Source of the DNA: a virus
Virus record (IMG/VR): IMGVR_UViG_3300021379_000637
Coordinates: 1-43,589 of that record
Direction: 5' to 3' (one strand)
DNA length: 43,589 nt
Below are positions 7,537 to 16,697 of the stretch, piece after piece. Both the position numbers and the translations under genes were made by a program. Position 1 is the first letter of the stretch; each line of letters opens with the position of its first letter. The notes under the pieces are model-generated. The model saw only the letters and a list, made by a program, of their open reading frames with translations. It was not told the origin of the DNA and did not search any database.

Positions 7537-10500
7537 TAGCGTGCTATCCCATAAAAATCAAAATCACCCTGGGCTATGTTTCCAGAGCTCATGTAAAATT
7601 TTATACCATCAACATAAGATGTGCTATCAAATTGACCTTGTCTTTCTACATACCAAGAAGCTGAATTTTCATACTTAACCCAAGTTTTGTATTCAAACCA
7701 AGTCACAACACCTGTAGCTGGTGCTTCACCTGTTCCTGAGCCTGTACCTGCTGGAATAACTTTTACTTCAAAAGCTACACCTTCTCTTGTTCCTGTACCT
7801 GTTGTACCAGAAGTTAATTCAAAGTAATCTGTTTGTTCTGATTGAGAATACCCACCAGCATCACTAGCGTCTATTCTATGATATCTACCTGCGTGTTCAT
7901 AAGTTCCAGACCTTAATGATGTACCACTATACAAAGCAGCATAAAGTCTTACATTGTCAGTACCAGGTCTTACCCATCTGCCTTTTACAATAAATTCTGA
8001 ATAATCAGCAGCGTTATAACCTGTTGTGGATTGTAGTAGTTCTATTATTGAAGTATTGTTAGCAGTTGCACTACCAAGTTTTACCATACTACCAGAAGCT
8101 GTTCCCCAACTTATGTTGCCAGAACCATCTGTTTTTAATACTTGGTCAGCACTACCTGCTGCACCTGCTATTTCTAATTTAGCTGAAACTATATCAAGTA
8201 CACCAGAAGAATCGATTGTAACTCTTTCAGTACCTGCTGTATCCATTCTGATAGTATCTTCATCAGCAGACTCTTCAACTGTAATTTTTGTGTCGTTATC
8301 AGCATCTCTAAATGCTGTAGCAGAGTTGGATGTAGCAACTATTTGTATTGGGTCACTAGAGCCATCAGCAAGAACTAAGTCTATGTCTGTAGCTGATGTA
8401 CCAACATTTGTAAATTCTATTGCATCTGAACTTGCATCTGCAAGTGTAAGTGGCATTTCATCATTAACACTGAAGCTAACTGCTGCTGCAATGTTTGATT
8501 TCTGTACTTTCTTTAGAGAGCCAGCACTTGTGTCGTATGTTATTAATAAGTCATCTTCTGCTGGAGATGTATCTTCTGTTAAGCCTGTAACTGCGGCAGA
8601 AGTAATACCTGTAGCGTCACCTTCAAAGGTTGCTGCTACAAAAGTCTCTGAGCCAACTGTCCACTTGTCTATGCTTTCGTCCCAGATAAGTGTCTTGTTA
8701 GCATCGTCACCTCTCTCAATTTCAATACCACCATTCTCTGAAGCAGAGCCAGTTGCATTGGAATTAAGAACGATTTGATTATCGGCTAAGTTAATTGTTT
8801 CTGTATTGACAGTAGTTGTAGTACCAGAAACTGTTAAGTCACCAGATACAGTTAAGTCATTGAAAGTTACATCAGATGTAGTTGATACAGCCTGACCGAT
8901 TGATATTTCACCAGCGTTATATGTAACACCAGTTCCACCAGAAAGCCTTGCGTCAACTCTAGCGTTAGTAAAGAATAATTGTCCAGTACCTTCTGTTATA
9001 TCGTCTGTATCAGGAACAACATTAACCCAAGCAGTTCCGTTATATTGTAAAAATTCTCCTGAAGCTAATGAAGTTAATGTAACATCTGTTAATTGTGCTA
9101 CTTGTGAACTAGCATCGCCAGGTTCCCATGTAGAACCAGACCATTTAAGAGCTTGACCACTTGTAGGTGCTGAAGTTGTTGTATCTACGTCACTTAAATC
9201 ATCTATTGATACTGTTCCAAAATCTATATCTACTTCATTATTGGAAGTATCATCAGTAATTGTTATCTTTGCAGAACCAGCGTTTAGTTTCTTGAACTGT
9301 AAGTCTTCTCCGACTTTAGCATCGAATATTCCGACACCAGCTGTTCCAATGTTAGAAGCTGTGTTAGTTTCACCAGAACCAGATAGTCCAGATACTGAAG
9401 ACAATACAAATGTACCAGCACTGTTATCCCAAGATACAACCTTTTGATTTTCAGTTGCACCTGGTGATGAAAAACCGATATCTGCTAAATCTTCTAAGTT
9501 AGCTAAAGCAATTCTTGCATCTGCTCTGGCGTTTGTGTAATAAAGATTTGATGAGCCTTCTGATAATCCATCTGTATCGCTAGGTATATCAGAAGTATAT
9601 GCAACAGTTCCTGAAGCATCTTTAAATGTAATTGTTCTATCTGCTGTAGGGTCAGTAACAGTTAATGTAGTTTCATAAGCGTCATCAGTAGAGCCTTCAA
9701 ATGTGAGTGTCTTTCCATCATTTAGGTATAGACCAGAGCTTGTTATTTGAACAATGTTATCTAACGAACCATTAGCAACTTTAAACTTAATTGCACCTTC
9801 TGCATTACCACCATTATCATCTATGTTTACAGCGTCTACTGTAATCCTTGCAAAATCAACTATTCCAGTAGAGTTTCCATCACTTTGGAAAGATAGGTCT
9901 ACAAAGTCACCTGTTGAAGCACTTGAAGGGTTAACTCTAAATACAACATCTTTATATGTAGATGAAAGCATTTTATCAGTGTTTAGTAAATTAAGTTTAG
10001 ATATTCCAGTTAATTGATTAGAAGTTGACCAAGCAGAGCCAGTGTATCTTAGTATTTCTCCAGAAGAACTTGCGTTATCTGTTACATCTGATAAGTCACC
10101 TAAACTTGCCGCAGCTATTCTTGCGTCAGCTCTAGCGTCTGTGTAATAAAGATTAGTGCTACCTTCTGTTAGGTCATCTGTATCTTTTGTTCCAAGTTGT
10201 GTATCAAATCTAGCATTTGTGTAATAAAGATTTGTAGAACCTTCGCTAATATCATCTGTATCGTGATTAGAAACATCACTTACTGTTCCTGTGACATTAC
10301 CTGTTAAGTTTCCTGTAAATGTAGAGTGGATACTTCCTGCATCAAATCTTTCTGAGCCAACAGTCCATTTACCATCAATTTCATTCCAAATCAAAGTCTT
10401 GTTAGTAGAACTGCCACGCTCTACTTCTATACCTGCATTTTCACTAGGCGTTCCTGTGACATTGTTATTTAAAACTATTATGTTGTCGTCAACTGTTAAT

Positions 10501-13500
10501 GTTTCAGTATTTAATGTTGTAGTAGTTCCACTAACAGTAAGGTCACCAGAAACTACTAAGTCGTTAAAAGTTACATCGCTTGTAGTTCCTACAGCCTGAC
10601 CAATGCTTATTTGACCAGAAGATAAAGTTACACCTGTACCTGCTGAAAAGTGTGCTCTAGTTTCAGAAGCACTAGGTCCCGTATATGTTATTGCACCATT
10701 AGTCGAACTGTATGATAATGAGCCATCACCACCATTGTCAATAACAGAAATCGCACTTCTAGCCCTTGCATTTGTAAAGTAAAGGTTAGAACTACCTTCT
10801 GATAAGTCATCAGTAGTACTGTCTGCTAGAGAAAGTCCTTGTACAGATATGACTCCATCGCCACCCATTCCTGAATGATGTTGACAGTAATAGTAAAGTG
10901 TATCAGCAGTAGCAGCATCAACAACAATTTGTGTGTAAGCACCAGATGAACCTGGAGTTCCGCTTGTTGTTACTCCAGTTGAGTAGTTACTACCAGAAGC
11001 ATGAGTACCATTTTTAGTTGTAGATAAAAGTAAAGGATGTCCAGAGTTAGAACTATCGGATTGGTCAAACCTATATGTAATACCTGGAATAAGCTGTATA
11101 TTTGCATTTAGCTCTGTATCTAAATAATATTTGTTACCAGAGCCAGGGTTAGAAACTGTAACTGCAAATTCAATGATTGCAGTATTGTCTTCAAAGTTTA
11201 TTGTTTTGTTTGTAAGAGTTTGTGAACCTGTAAGTGTTGCAACTGTGCTATCTATAGATACTGCACCAGATGAAACATTTATTCCTGTGCTACCTGTTAT
11301 TGCAGCTTGTGCTCTTGCGTCTGTATAGTATAAGTTTGATGAGCCTTCAGATACATCATCAGTATCTTGTGTCTTAATTCTGAGCATTCCATCATTACCC
11401 ATACCAGAGTGTGCTGTACAGTAGTAGTACAAGTTAGGTGTCATTCCATCTACAACTATTTGTGTATAAGCACCGCTTGAACCTTGTGACCCATTAGTTG
11501 TAACACCTGTTGTATAAGCACTACCGCTATTATGTGTTCCGTCTTTAGTTGATGATAAAGCAAATGGATGACCAGATGTTGAAGAGTCTGATGTATCAAA
11601 TCTATAAGTTACACCTGGAATTAATTGTACAGTACTTGCAAGTTGTCCATCTAAGTAATATTTGTTACTGCCAGAAGCATTAGATACTGTTACAGCATAT
11701 TCAATTATTGCTGTGTTGTCTTCAAAGTTAATTGTCTTGTTAGTTAATGTTTGTGAGCCAGTTAATGTAGCTACAGTTGAATCAATACTTATAGCACCAG
11801 TGCTATTGTCATAAGTAATTCCTGTACTACCAGATAATGATGTTCTTGCTCTTGCAGCAGTATGGTAAAGGTTTGTAGAGCCTTCATTCATACTATCTGT
11901 ATCAAACTCAGAGAAATCTATGCTTATTGTTCCAGAGCTATATGTTATTCCAGTACCACCTGTGTGGTAAGCTGCAACTCTTGCATCGGTGTAATATAAA
12001 TTGGTGGAGCCTTCACTTAAGCTATCAGTGTCGTGATTGCTGATGCTTGACACAGTTCCTGTGACATTTCCAGTCAAGGCTCCTTCAAAAGTCCCCGCTA
12101 CAAATGTCTCACTACCTACAGACCATTTATCTGTGCTTTCATTCCAAACTAATGTCTTATTACTATCATCGCCTCTTTCAATCTCAATACCTGCATTTTG
12201 TGAAGCATTACCTGTAGCATTTGAGTTAAGAAGTATTACATTGTCTGCTAATTCTATTGTCTCAGTATTAACAGTTGTTGTTGTTCCAGATACAGTTAAG
12301 TTACCATCAATAACTACATTTCCGTCTGCATCTATATTGTTAAATGTTACATTGTCAGTTGTACCTACAGACTGACCTATTGCAATCTCACCTGATGTAA
12401 TTGTTACACCAGTGCCACCAGATATGTGTGCTCTGACTTCTGAAGCAGATGGTCCAGTATATGTTATAACTCCTGTCGAGTTGTCATATGACAGTGAACC
12501 ATCTCCTCCAGAATCAGTAACAGAAACAGAAGCTCTGGCTCTTGCATCAGTGTAGTAAAGATTAGATGAACCCTCTGTGAGAGAGTCAGTATCGTGGTTA
12601 GATATAGAACTTACTGTACCAGTTACATCACCAGTTAAATCTGCTGTAACAGAGTTAAATGTTACATCACTTGTTGTTCCTACTTCTTGAGGTATTGTTA
12701 AAGTTAAAGTTCCAGCAGAATCGTCATAGGTAGCAGTAATACCAGTTCCACCAACAATAAGACCATTTACGATATCTTCTAATGCGTCTTCTACTTCTGG
12801 TAAATCTACAGTTAAAGTTAATTGGTCATTGTTGTCGTCATAGCTTATGTCTATACCGCTAGTTGATGAATCTACTAATAAAGCAGCAACTCTATCATCT
12901 ACTCTTTCAGAGGTAAAGTATAAATTAGAACTTCCTTCGGTTAAATCATCTGTTGTAGCGGCAGCAATTCTAGCGTCTGCTCTTGCATTAGTAAAATAAA
13001 GATTTGTAGAACCTTCTGTTAAGTTGTCAGTTGTTTTTGTACCTAACTGTGTATCAAACCTTGCATTTGTATAATAAAGATTTGAGCTACCCTCAGATAA
13101 ACTATCTGTATCGAAGTCACCTAAATCAACTGTAATAGTTGGTGTTGCAGTTTCTCCAGTATTGTTAGCAAGGTCTATACCTGTACCAGCAACAAGACTT
13201 GCAACATAAGCACCTTCAGTATCGGTACCTAAGTTAAGAGGCTCATTTATAAATGCTGAACCATTGTATCTAAGTATGTCACCTGTTTGTGTAGAAGTTA
13301 AGGTTACATCTGATAAATCATTTAAACCAGCAGATAAAGCTACTGTTGGAGTTTGTCCTTCACCTGAAGTAACACTAACACTTATACCAGTACCTGCGAC
13401 TAAGTTTTGTACATAATCACCAATGGTATCTGTAGAAAGGTTAACAGGGTCATTAATCCAATTGCTTCCGTTGTATCTTAAAAAGTCTCCGTTAGCTAAT

Positions 13501-14234
13501 CCTGAAAAAGAAACATCGTTCATTTCTTCTAATGTATCTTCTGTAGCTACTTGAGCATCAACATAAGCAGTAGTTGCTATTTTTGTACTGTTATCACTAG
13601 CACTTTGAGTTGTAGCTGTGACGCCATCTGCAAGTGTAGATGTAGCACTCAACGTACCAGTGAAAGAACCTGCTACGAATCCGTCAGAACCTACTGTCCA
13701 GTAATCATTTGATTCGTCCCATAATAAACTTTTATTTGCTGATGTTCCTCTTTCAATCTCTATACCACCATTTTCTGTTGGTGAACCAGTTACATTATTA
13801 TTTAAAACTATTGTGTTATCGTCGACTGTTAATGTTTCGGTGTTTAATATTGTTTGAGTACCATTAACGGTTAAGTCACCTGTTATTACTACATTGTTAC
13901 TTACTGTTAATCCACTAAATGTGACTGTGTCAGATGTACCTAAACCTAAAGAATCTCTAGCAGTAGAACCACTTTCTACAGTCCATGCTGAACCATTAGA
14001 AACAATAAAAGCACCATCTGCGTGAGATAGTCCTGCTATTGTTGCTAAGTCTTGGTCGTAACCTTGTACATTTACGCCAATTTCAATACCTAAAGCGGTT
14101 CTTGCTGCTGATGCCGTAGTAGCACCAGTACCACCATCATCTATTCCTATAAAATCTGCTGATTGAAATTCAGCAAAACCGATAGCGTTATTACTACCGT
14201 CATAATTAACTCTTACTGGCGTTTTCTCTGCCAT
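7536..14234 (-). CDS. giant repetitive tail fibre, 2232 aa, with two cupredoxin-like domains
   Basis: Residues 34-50 carry GGTGATTASAARTALG, a common phage fibre hinge motif. The shaft holds twelve copies of a DxLTEGSxNLYYTxAR type repeat (the last one divergent, EGTGQLFFTNAR). It also holds four copies of a longer module with DLTVSGTTTTxNTET, GIEIERG, NKTLIWDES and WTVGSE. Two cupredoxin-like domains lie at about 845-950 and 1022-1130, each with a His, then Cys-x2-His-x2-Met as in type 1 copper sites. Residues about 2045-2232 are a non-repetitive globular end with FYGIAR at the terminus, the likely receptor-binding tip. Start overlaps the preceding stop as TAATG. Fibres this long project far from the tail and are expected to be trimeric. 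Confidence 0.88.
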   Translation of the reverse strand: MAEKTPVRVNYDGSNNAIGFAEFQSADFIGIDDGGTGATTASAARTALGIEIGVNVQGYDQDLATIAGLSHADGAFIVSNGSAWTVESGSTARDSLGLGTSDTVTFSGLTVSNNVVITGDLTVNGTQTILNTETLTVDDNTIVLNNNVTGSPTENGGIEIERGTSANKSLLWDESNDYWTVGSDGFVAGSFTGTLSATSTLADGVTATTQSASDNSTKIATTAYVDAQVATEDTLEEMNDVSFSGLANGDFLRYNGSNWINDPVNLSTDTIGDYVQNLVAGTGISVSVTSGEGQTPTVALSAGLNDLSDVTLTSTQTGDILRYNGSAFINEPLNLGTDTEGAYVASLVAGTGIDLANNTGETATPTITVDLGDFDTDSLSEGSSNLYYTNARFDTQLGTKTTDNLTEGSTNLYFTNARADARIAAATTDDLTEGSSNLYFTSERVDDRVAALLVDSSTSGIDISYDDNNDQLTLTVDLPEVEDALEDIVNGLIVGGTGITATYDDSAGTLTLTIPQEVGTTSDVTFNSVTADLTGDVTGTVSSISNHDTDSLTEGSSNLYYTDARARASVSVTDSGGDGSLSYDNSTGVITYTGPSASEVRAHISGGTGVTITSGEIAIGQSVGTTDNVTFNNIDADGNVVIDGNLTVSGTTTTVNTETIELADNVILLNSNATGNASQNAGIEIERGDDSNKTLVWNESTDKWSVGSETFVAGTFEGALTGNVTGTVSSISNHDTDSLSEGSTNLYYTDARVAAYHTGGTGITYSSGTISIDFSEFDTDSMNEGSTNLYHTAARARTSLSGSTGITYDNSTGAISIDSTVATLTGSQTLTNKTINFEDNTAIIEYAVTVSNASGSNKYYLDGQLASTVQLIPGVTYRFDTSDSSTSGHPFALSSTKDGTHNSGSAYTTGVTTNGSQGSSGAYTQIVVDGMTPNLYYYCTAHSGMGNDGMLRIKTQDTDDVSEGSSNLYYTDARAQAAITGSTGINVSSGAVSIDSTVATLTGSQTLTNKTINFEDNTAIIEFAVTVSNPGSGNKYYLDTELNANIQLIPGITYRFDQSDSSNSGHPLLLSTTKNGTHASGSNYSTGVTTSGTPGSSGAYTQIVVDAATADTLYYYCQHHSGMGGDGVISVQGLSLADSTTDDLSEGSSNLYFTNARARSAISVIDNGGDGSLSYSSTNGAITYTGPSASETRAHFSAGTGVTLSSGQISIGQAVGTTSDVTFNDLVVSGDLTVSGTTTTLNTETLTVDDNIIVLNNNVTGTPSENAGIEVERGSSTNKTLIWNEIDGKWTVGSERFDAGSIHSTFTGNLTGNVTGTVSDVSNHDTDDISEGSTNLYYTNARFDTQLGTKDTDDLTEGSTNLYYTDARADARIAAASLGDLSDVTDNASSSGEILRYTGSAWSTSNQLTGISKLNLLNTDKMLSSTYKDVVFRVNPSSASTGDFVDLSFQSDGNSTGIVDFARITVDAVNIDDNGGNAEGAIKFKVANGSLDNIVQITSSGLYLNDGKTLTFEGSTDDAYETTLTVTDPTADRTITFKDASGTVAYTSDIPSDTDGLSEGSSNLYYTNARADARIALANLEDLADIGFSSPGATENQKVVSWDNSAGTFVLSSVSGLSGSGETNTASNIGTAGVGIFDAKVGEDLQFKKLNAGSAKITITDDTSNNEVDIDFGTVSIDDLSDVDTTTSAPTSGQALKWSGSTWEPGDASSQVAQLTDVTLTSLASGEFLQYNGTAWVNVVPDTDDITEGTGQLFFTNARVDARLSGGTGVTYNAGEISIGQAVSTTSDVTFNDLTVSGDLTVSGTTTTVNTETINLADNQIVLNSNATGSASENGGIEIERGDDANKTLIWDESIDKWTVGSETFVAATFEGDATGITSAAVTGLTEDTSPAEDDLLITYDTSAGSLKKVQKSNIAAAVSFSVNDEMPLTLADASSDAIEFTNVGTSATDIDLVLADGSSDPIQIVATSNSATAFRDADNDTKITVEESADEDTIRMDTAGTERVTIDSSGVLDIVSAKLEIAGAAGSADQVLKTDGSGNISWGTASGSMVKLGSATANNTSIIELLQSTTGYNAADYSEFIVKGRWVRPGTDNVRLYAALYSGTSLRSGTYEHAGRYHRIDASDAGGYSQSEQTDYFELTSGTTGTGTREGVAFEVKVIPAGTGSGTGEAPATGVVTWFEYKTWVKYENSASWYVERQGQFDSTSYVDGIKFYMSSGNIAQGDFDFYGIAR
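10845..11171 (-). other. cupredoxin-like domain 2 in the giant fibre
   Basis: Residues about 1022-1130. H1066 lies in SGHPLLL, and C1117, H1120 and M1123 in YYYCQHHSGMGG. The preceding ITYRFDQSD strand and the YTQIVVDA strand fit the Greek-key order of plastocyanin/amicyanin. The C-x2-H-x2-M loop length is that of amicyanin. Copper binding is inferred from ligand spacing, not shown. Confidence 0.68.
11385..11702 (-). other. cupredoxin-like domain 1 in the giant fibre
   Basis: Residues about 845-950. H889 lies in SGHPFAL, and C939, H942 and M945 in YYYCTAHSGMGN. Strands VTYRFDTSD and YTQIVVDG flank the ligands in cupredoxin order. It is clearly homologous to the second domain about 177 residues downstream, with the ligand set conserved in both copies. 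Confidence 0.68.
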
Positions 14235-15430
14235 TATTCAGCTACTTCCATGTCTATTATGTCTTCTGTACCTGTGCTATCTACATATGTAAGTTGTAAA
14301 GTCGAATTGTCGTTCTTTGCTGGCATTAGTATATCTACAACAGAACCAGAGCTTTGTAACAAAGGCAAACTTCTGGTACTAACACCTACATAACCTCCGC
14401 CTCCAGAAACTGCATCTGATGTAGCCACATTAAAAAACTTATTCCTTAAAGGCACTCCAGAATTTTCTCCTAGTTTTGTCAATACGGGTGCTTTACCTAC
14501 CATTGATAAAGTCTTAGGTACTTTACTATTTACTTTAACAGTCTTTGTTGAAGTGTCTGTTATTATATCTATCTGGTCACGGTCAGCTTTATATCTACTA
14601 TCTAATGTACTTTCATCATCAGAATCAATAGTCAAAGTATCACTTTCAGCATTTGCTTGTATAGTATTTTGATTTGTAGAAGCTATTTGAGTAAATGCAC
14701 TTTGGTTAACATCACCACTTGTACTTGCAGCAATTGTTATAGTGTCAGTAACAGAATCTGAAGTTATCGTAACATTAGAACCAGCAACTAGAGTAAGTGT
14801 ATCTGAACTACTATCAGCAATCATTGTGCTACCACCAGCAACAATATTCTTGAATGCTTGAGCAGCACCACCACCAGAAGCACTAATAGTTAATGTATCT
14901 GTGCCACCATTAGTAGAAAGTGTAATTCCTGAACCAGCTACTAAGTTAAGAGTATCTCCAGTAGTATCTGCTTGTATTGTATCTTCACCTGATACAACTA
15001 TATTTCCAAAAGCTTGTTGTTGATTAGGTAAGTCTGTCCAACTTAAATTTCCATATCCATCGGATTTAATTACTTGGTTAGCAGCACCACTATTACCATT
15101 TAACTTTAATTTTGAAGTTAATAAATCTAAGTAGCCATCTGTTGTGAATTTAGCGTGTATTGTGCCGTCTGTAGCAAAATATAATTCTTTTGATGCGATA
15201 GTACCAATTACTAACGAACCGTCAGTAACCATTGTTTGTGCGTCTAAATAAAGATTGTATCCAATTTCATCACCATTACTGTCCGTGGTGGTGTCATCAA
15301 TGTGAACTATTGCATTAGAAACTTGATAGCCATAAGGGTCACCATTTGAATCAAGACTAAATATATGGTCGTTGTAGTCGGTAGAACCAGCTATTCTCTG
15401 GGCAGCATCAAATGTTGTGTCAATAGCCAT
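14234..15430 (-). CDS. tail-fibre protein with beta repeats, 398 aa
   Basis: Residues 20-130 contain fibre shaft elements (DHIFSLDSNGDPYGY, ELYFATDGTIHAKFTTDG, SGAANQVIKSDGYGNLSW), the last a common fibre motif also found near the end of the giant fibre (DQVLKTDGSGNISW). Three imperfect repeats of about 45 residues follow at 140-185, 192-236 and 245-270, each containing AFxxI, DTxxDTLxLVAGSxxTxT and DTxTIxAS. The C-terminal 130 residues are non-repetitive. It probably forms a separate fibre or the proximal part of the giant fibre translated just after it; the ATG overlaps the upstream stop as TAATG. Confidence 0.8.
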   Translation of the reverse strand: MAIDTTFDAAQRIAGSTDYNDHIFSLDSNGDPYGYQVSNAIVHIDDTTTDSNGDEIGYNLYLDAQTMVTDGSLVIGTIASKELYFATDGTIHAKFTTDGYLDLLTSKLKLNGNSGAANQVIKSDGYGNLSWTDLPNQQQAFGNIVVSGEDTIQADTTGDTLNLVAGSGITLSTNGGTDTLTISASGGGAAQAFKNIVAGGSTMIADSSSDTLTLVAGSNVTITSDSVTDTITIAASTSGDVNQSAFTQIASTNQNTIQANAESDTLTIDSDDESTLDSRYKADRDQIDIITDTSTKTVKVNSKVPKTLSMVGKAPVLTKLGENSGVPLRNKFFNVATSDAVSGGGGYVGVSTRSLPLLQSSGSVVDILMPAKNDNSTLQLTYVDSTGTEDIIDMEVAE

Positions 15431-15696
15431 TATTCTTCAACTGGGAATTCGCTACCTAATGTTCCTCCATATAACTTAAATAGATAACGTAATCTATCTA
15501 GTTCTTCTTTCAATTGTTTTGTTGTATCTTTCCAATTATCAAAATCGGAATGACCTTCGTCTAATTTATCAACCATCATTTCAAAATGTAGTTGTTCTGC
15601 TTCAAACATTCTTTGCAAAATATATTGTCTTTTTGCATCGTGATTAAAAAAGAAATAATCAGTATCCCAGTCGTTTTTTGGTTGTTCTTCTGACAT
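15430..15696 (-). CDS. small helical protein, 88 aa
   Basis: Mostly helical and charged; residues about 18-75 give a likely coiled-coil hairpin (RQYILQRMFEAEQLHFEMM and TTKQLKEELDRLRYLFKLY). No known family recognised. GAGGAGA lies just upstream of the ATG at 15696 and is partly held in a small hairpin (15701-15714). Position between a DUF6065-like gene and fibre genes suggests a virion accessory or fibre-assembly protein. A fibre chaperone is possible but unproven. Confidence 0.65.
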   Translation of the reverse strand: MSEEQPKNDWDTDYFFFNHDAKRQYILQRMFEAEQLHFEMMVDKLDEGHSDFDNWKDTTKQLKEELDRLRYLFKLYGGTLGSEFPVEE

Positions 15697-15700
15697 ATTG

Positions 15701-15714
15701 TCTCCTCATGGAGA
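15701..15714 (-). promoter_or_regulatory. hairpin over ribosome binding site
   Basis: On the minus strand TCTCC-ATGA-GGAGA forms a five-pair stem with a four-base loop. The 3' arm is the ribosome binding site of the 88-aa gene, so initiation could depend on translation or ribosomes arriving from upstream. Short stem, hence modest confidence. Confidence 0.35.
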
Positions 15715-15719
15715 TTTTA

Positions 15720-16475
15720 CTATGTGTTTTTAAGAATTGAGGTAATTGAACGGTATGCGTTCTTAAATTTAGTAGTTAAATAAGCTTTTTCTTCTCCGTC
15801 AGCATATATCTGTTCTTCACTCATTTGTCCCATATCTAATATAAAATCGTCTCTTTTAAAAGGAATAACTTGAATAAATGGCGTTCCTCTTTCAATAATA
15901 ATATCTTTTTTTGTATGAAGAAGTGTAGGAAAATTTATGTGATGATAACTGTCTGTTTCAACAATACCTGATAAAACAGTAAACCTTTTTTCAAATTGAT
16001 AATAAGGTGCTAGAAACATAACTGAATATCCTGGTGGTGTATATACTCTCCAAGGATTTGTAAACTTTACACCTTCTTGAAAATCATTTTTACTTAACTT
16101 CCAATTGTATATTTGTTGATTTGAATGAAACTCTATACCATAAGGAAATTTCTTATTATCCCATTCAAGCAATCTTCCATCGTTTTGAAGTAATGTGTCT
16201 GCCCACATTGGAATAATGTAACCTGATGAAATTAAATCTACAATAGCAGGACATCTTTTGACTGTTCCGTTATAAAACTTTTTAGCAGTGTCACCTGTTT
16301 TACCAAAGTATGAAGGAGGACCTTCAGGATTTTTAGGTACTTCTATGTAATCGTGCATATCTTTAAACCATTGTGGAATAAAGTAGCTAGAAGGTTTTAC
16401 AGGTGCAACAGTTTCAAGACCTTTAACATCGGTCTTAAACTCAATTATTTTTTTGCCATCCTTTTTAAATATCAT
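15720..16475 (-). CDS. DUF6065-like protein, 251 aa
   Basis: Full-length paralogue of the truncated gene at 1-569. Shared motifs in order: SGYIIPMW at about 83-90, KFTNPW at 137-142, TPPGYSVMFLAP at 146-157, GIVETDSYHH at 170-179, then ERGTPFIQVIPFKRD near 196-210. From memory this pattern matches DUF6065, an uncharacterised family found in phages and bacteria. The strand order and the GTPFIQVIPF strand suggest a jelly-roll fold; the ETDSYHH segment holds possible metal ligands, but that is inference. No signal peptide. The ATG directly follows the previous TAA. It sits among tail-fibre genes, while its paralogue sits in the oxygenase module, hinting at a role in fibre modification or in a minor virion structure. 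Confidence 0.75.
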   Translation of the reverse strand: MIFKKDGKKIIEFKTDVKGLETVAPVKPSSYFIPQWFKDMHDYIEVPKNPEGPPSYFGKTGDTAKKFYNGTVKRCPAIVDLISSGYIIPMWADTLLQNDGRLLEWDNKKFPYGIEFHSNQQIYNWKLSKNDFQEGVKFTNPWRVYTPPGYSVMFLAPYYQFEKRFTVLSGIVETDSYHHINFPTLLHTKKDIIIERGTPFIQVIPFKRDDFILDMGQMSEEQIYADGEEKAYLTTKFKNAYRSITSILKNT

Positions 16476-16697
16476 TTAGAGCTCTGGGTATGAACCACCC
16501 TTATCTTCAAATTCTGTTCTTTTAGCCAAAATCATTGATTCTATATTCTGCATTTCTTCAGTTTCAGTATCATTGTCTGAATCTAATTTAGAATATATCA
16601 TTTCCAATTCTGTCATTTCACTTGTAAGTCTTTCTACTGCTTGTTCGTCAGTTTCTGACACTACAGGTGTATAGAACTTATATTCTGATAACGCCAT
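16476..16697 (-). CDS. small coiled-coil protein, 73 aa
   Basis: Acidic and largely helical: residues about 16-65 (DEQAVERLTSEMTELEMIY, then EEMQNIESMILAKRTEFED) read as two antiparallel helices or one coiled coil. No family recognised. It is sandwiched without spacing between the HxH fibre (whose stop directly precedes its start) and the DUF6065-like gene. A fibre-assembly or attachment role is a guess from position. Confidence 0.65.
   Translation of the reverse strand: MALSEYKFYTPVVSETDEQAVERLTSEMTELEMIYSKLDSDNDTETEEMQNIESMILAKRTEFEDKGGSYPEL

Larger units (their letters stand above)
8640..13900 (-). repeat. fibre coding repeats: LTEGS-NLYYT modules and DLTVSGT-TVGSE modules
   Basis: DNA encoding twelve LYYTxAR-type units (about 8950-13115) and four longer modules of about 70 codons near 13680-13880, 12100-12300, 10340-10550 and 8650-8840. 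On the plus strand the units read as recurring gtaataaagattwg...gaacctt sequences. Homology among units makes recombination within the gene likely. Confidence 0.8.

Noticed and set aside
8026-8778. 250-codon plus-strand open frame, and other plus-strand frames opposite the fibres
   Set aside because: They lie opposite repetitive minus-strand coding sequence, have low-complexity Ser/Val/Pro translations, no ribosome binding sites and no neighbours on that strand; they are shadows of the fibre codons.
8640-13900. CRISPR-like regular repeats
   Set aside because: The repeats are imperfect, multiples of three, within one long open frame, and translate to known fibre motifs.
5211-14234. Diversity-generating retroelement acting on the adhesins
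   Set aside because: No reverse transcriptase gene or template repeat is seen in the window, and the repeats are tandem rather than variable-template pairs.
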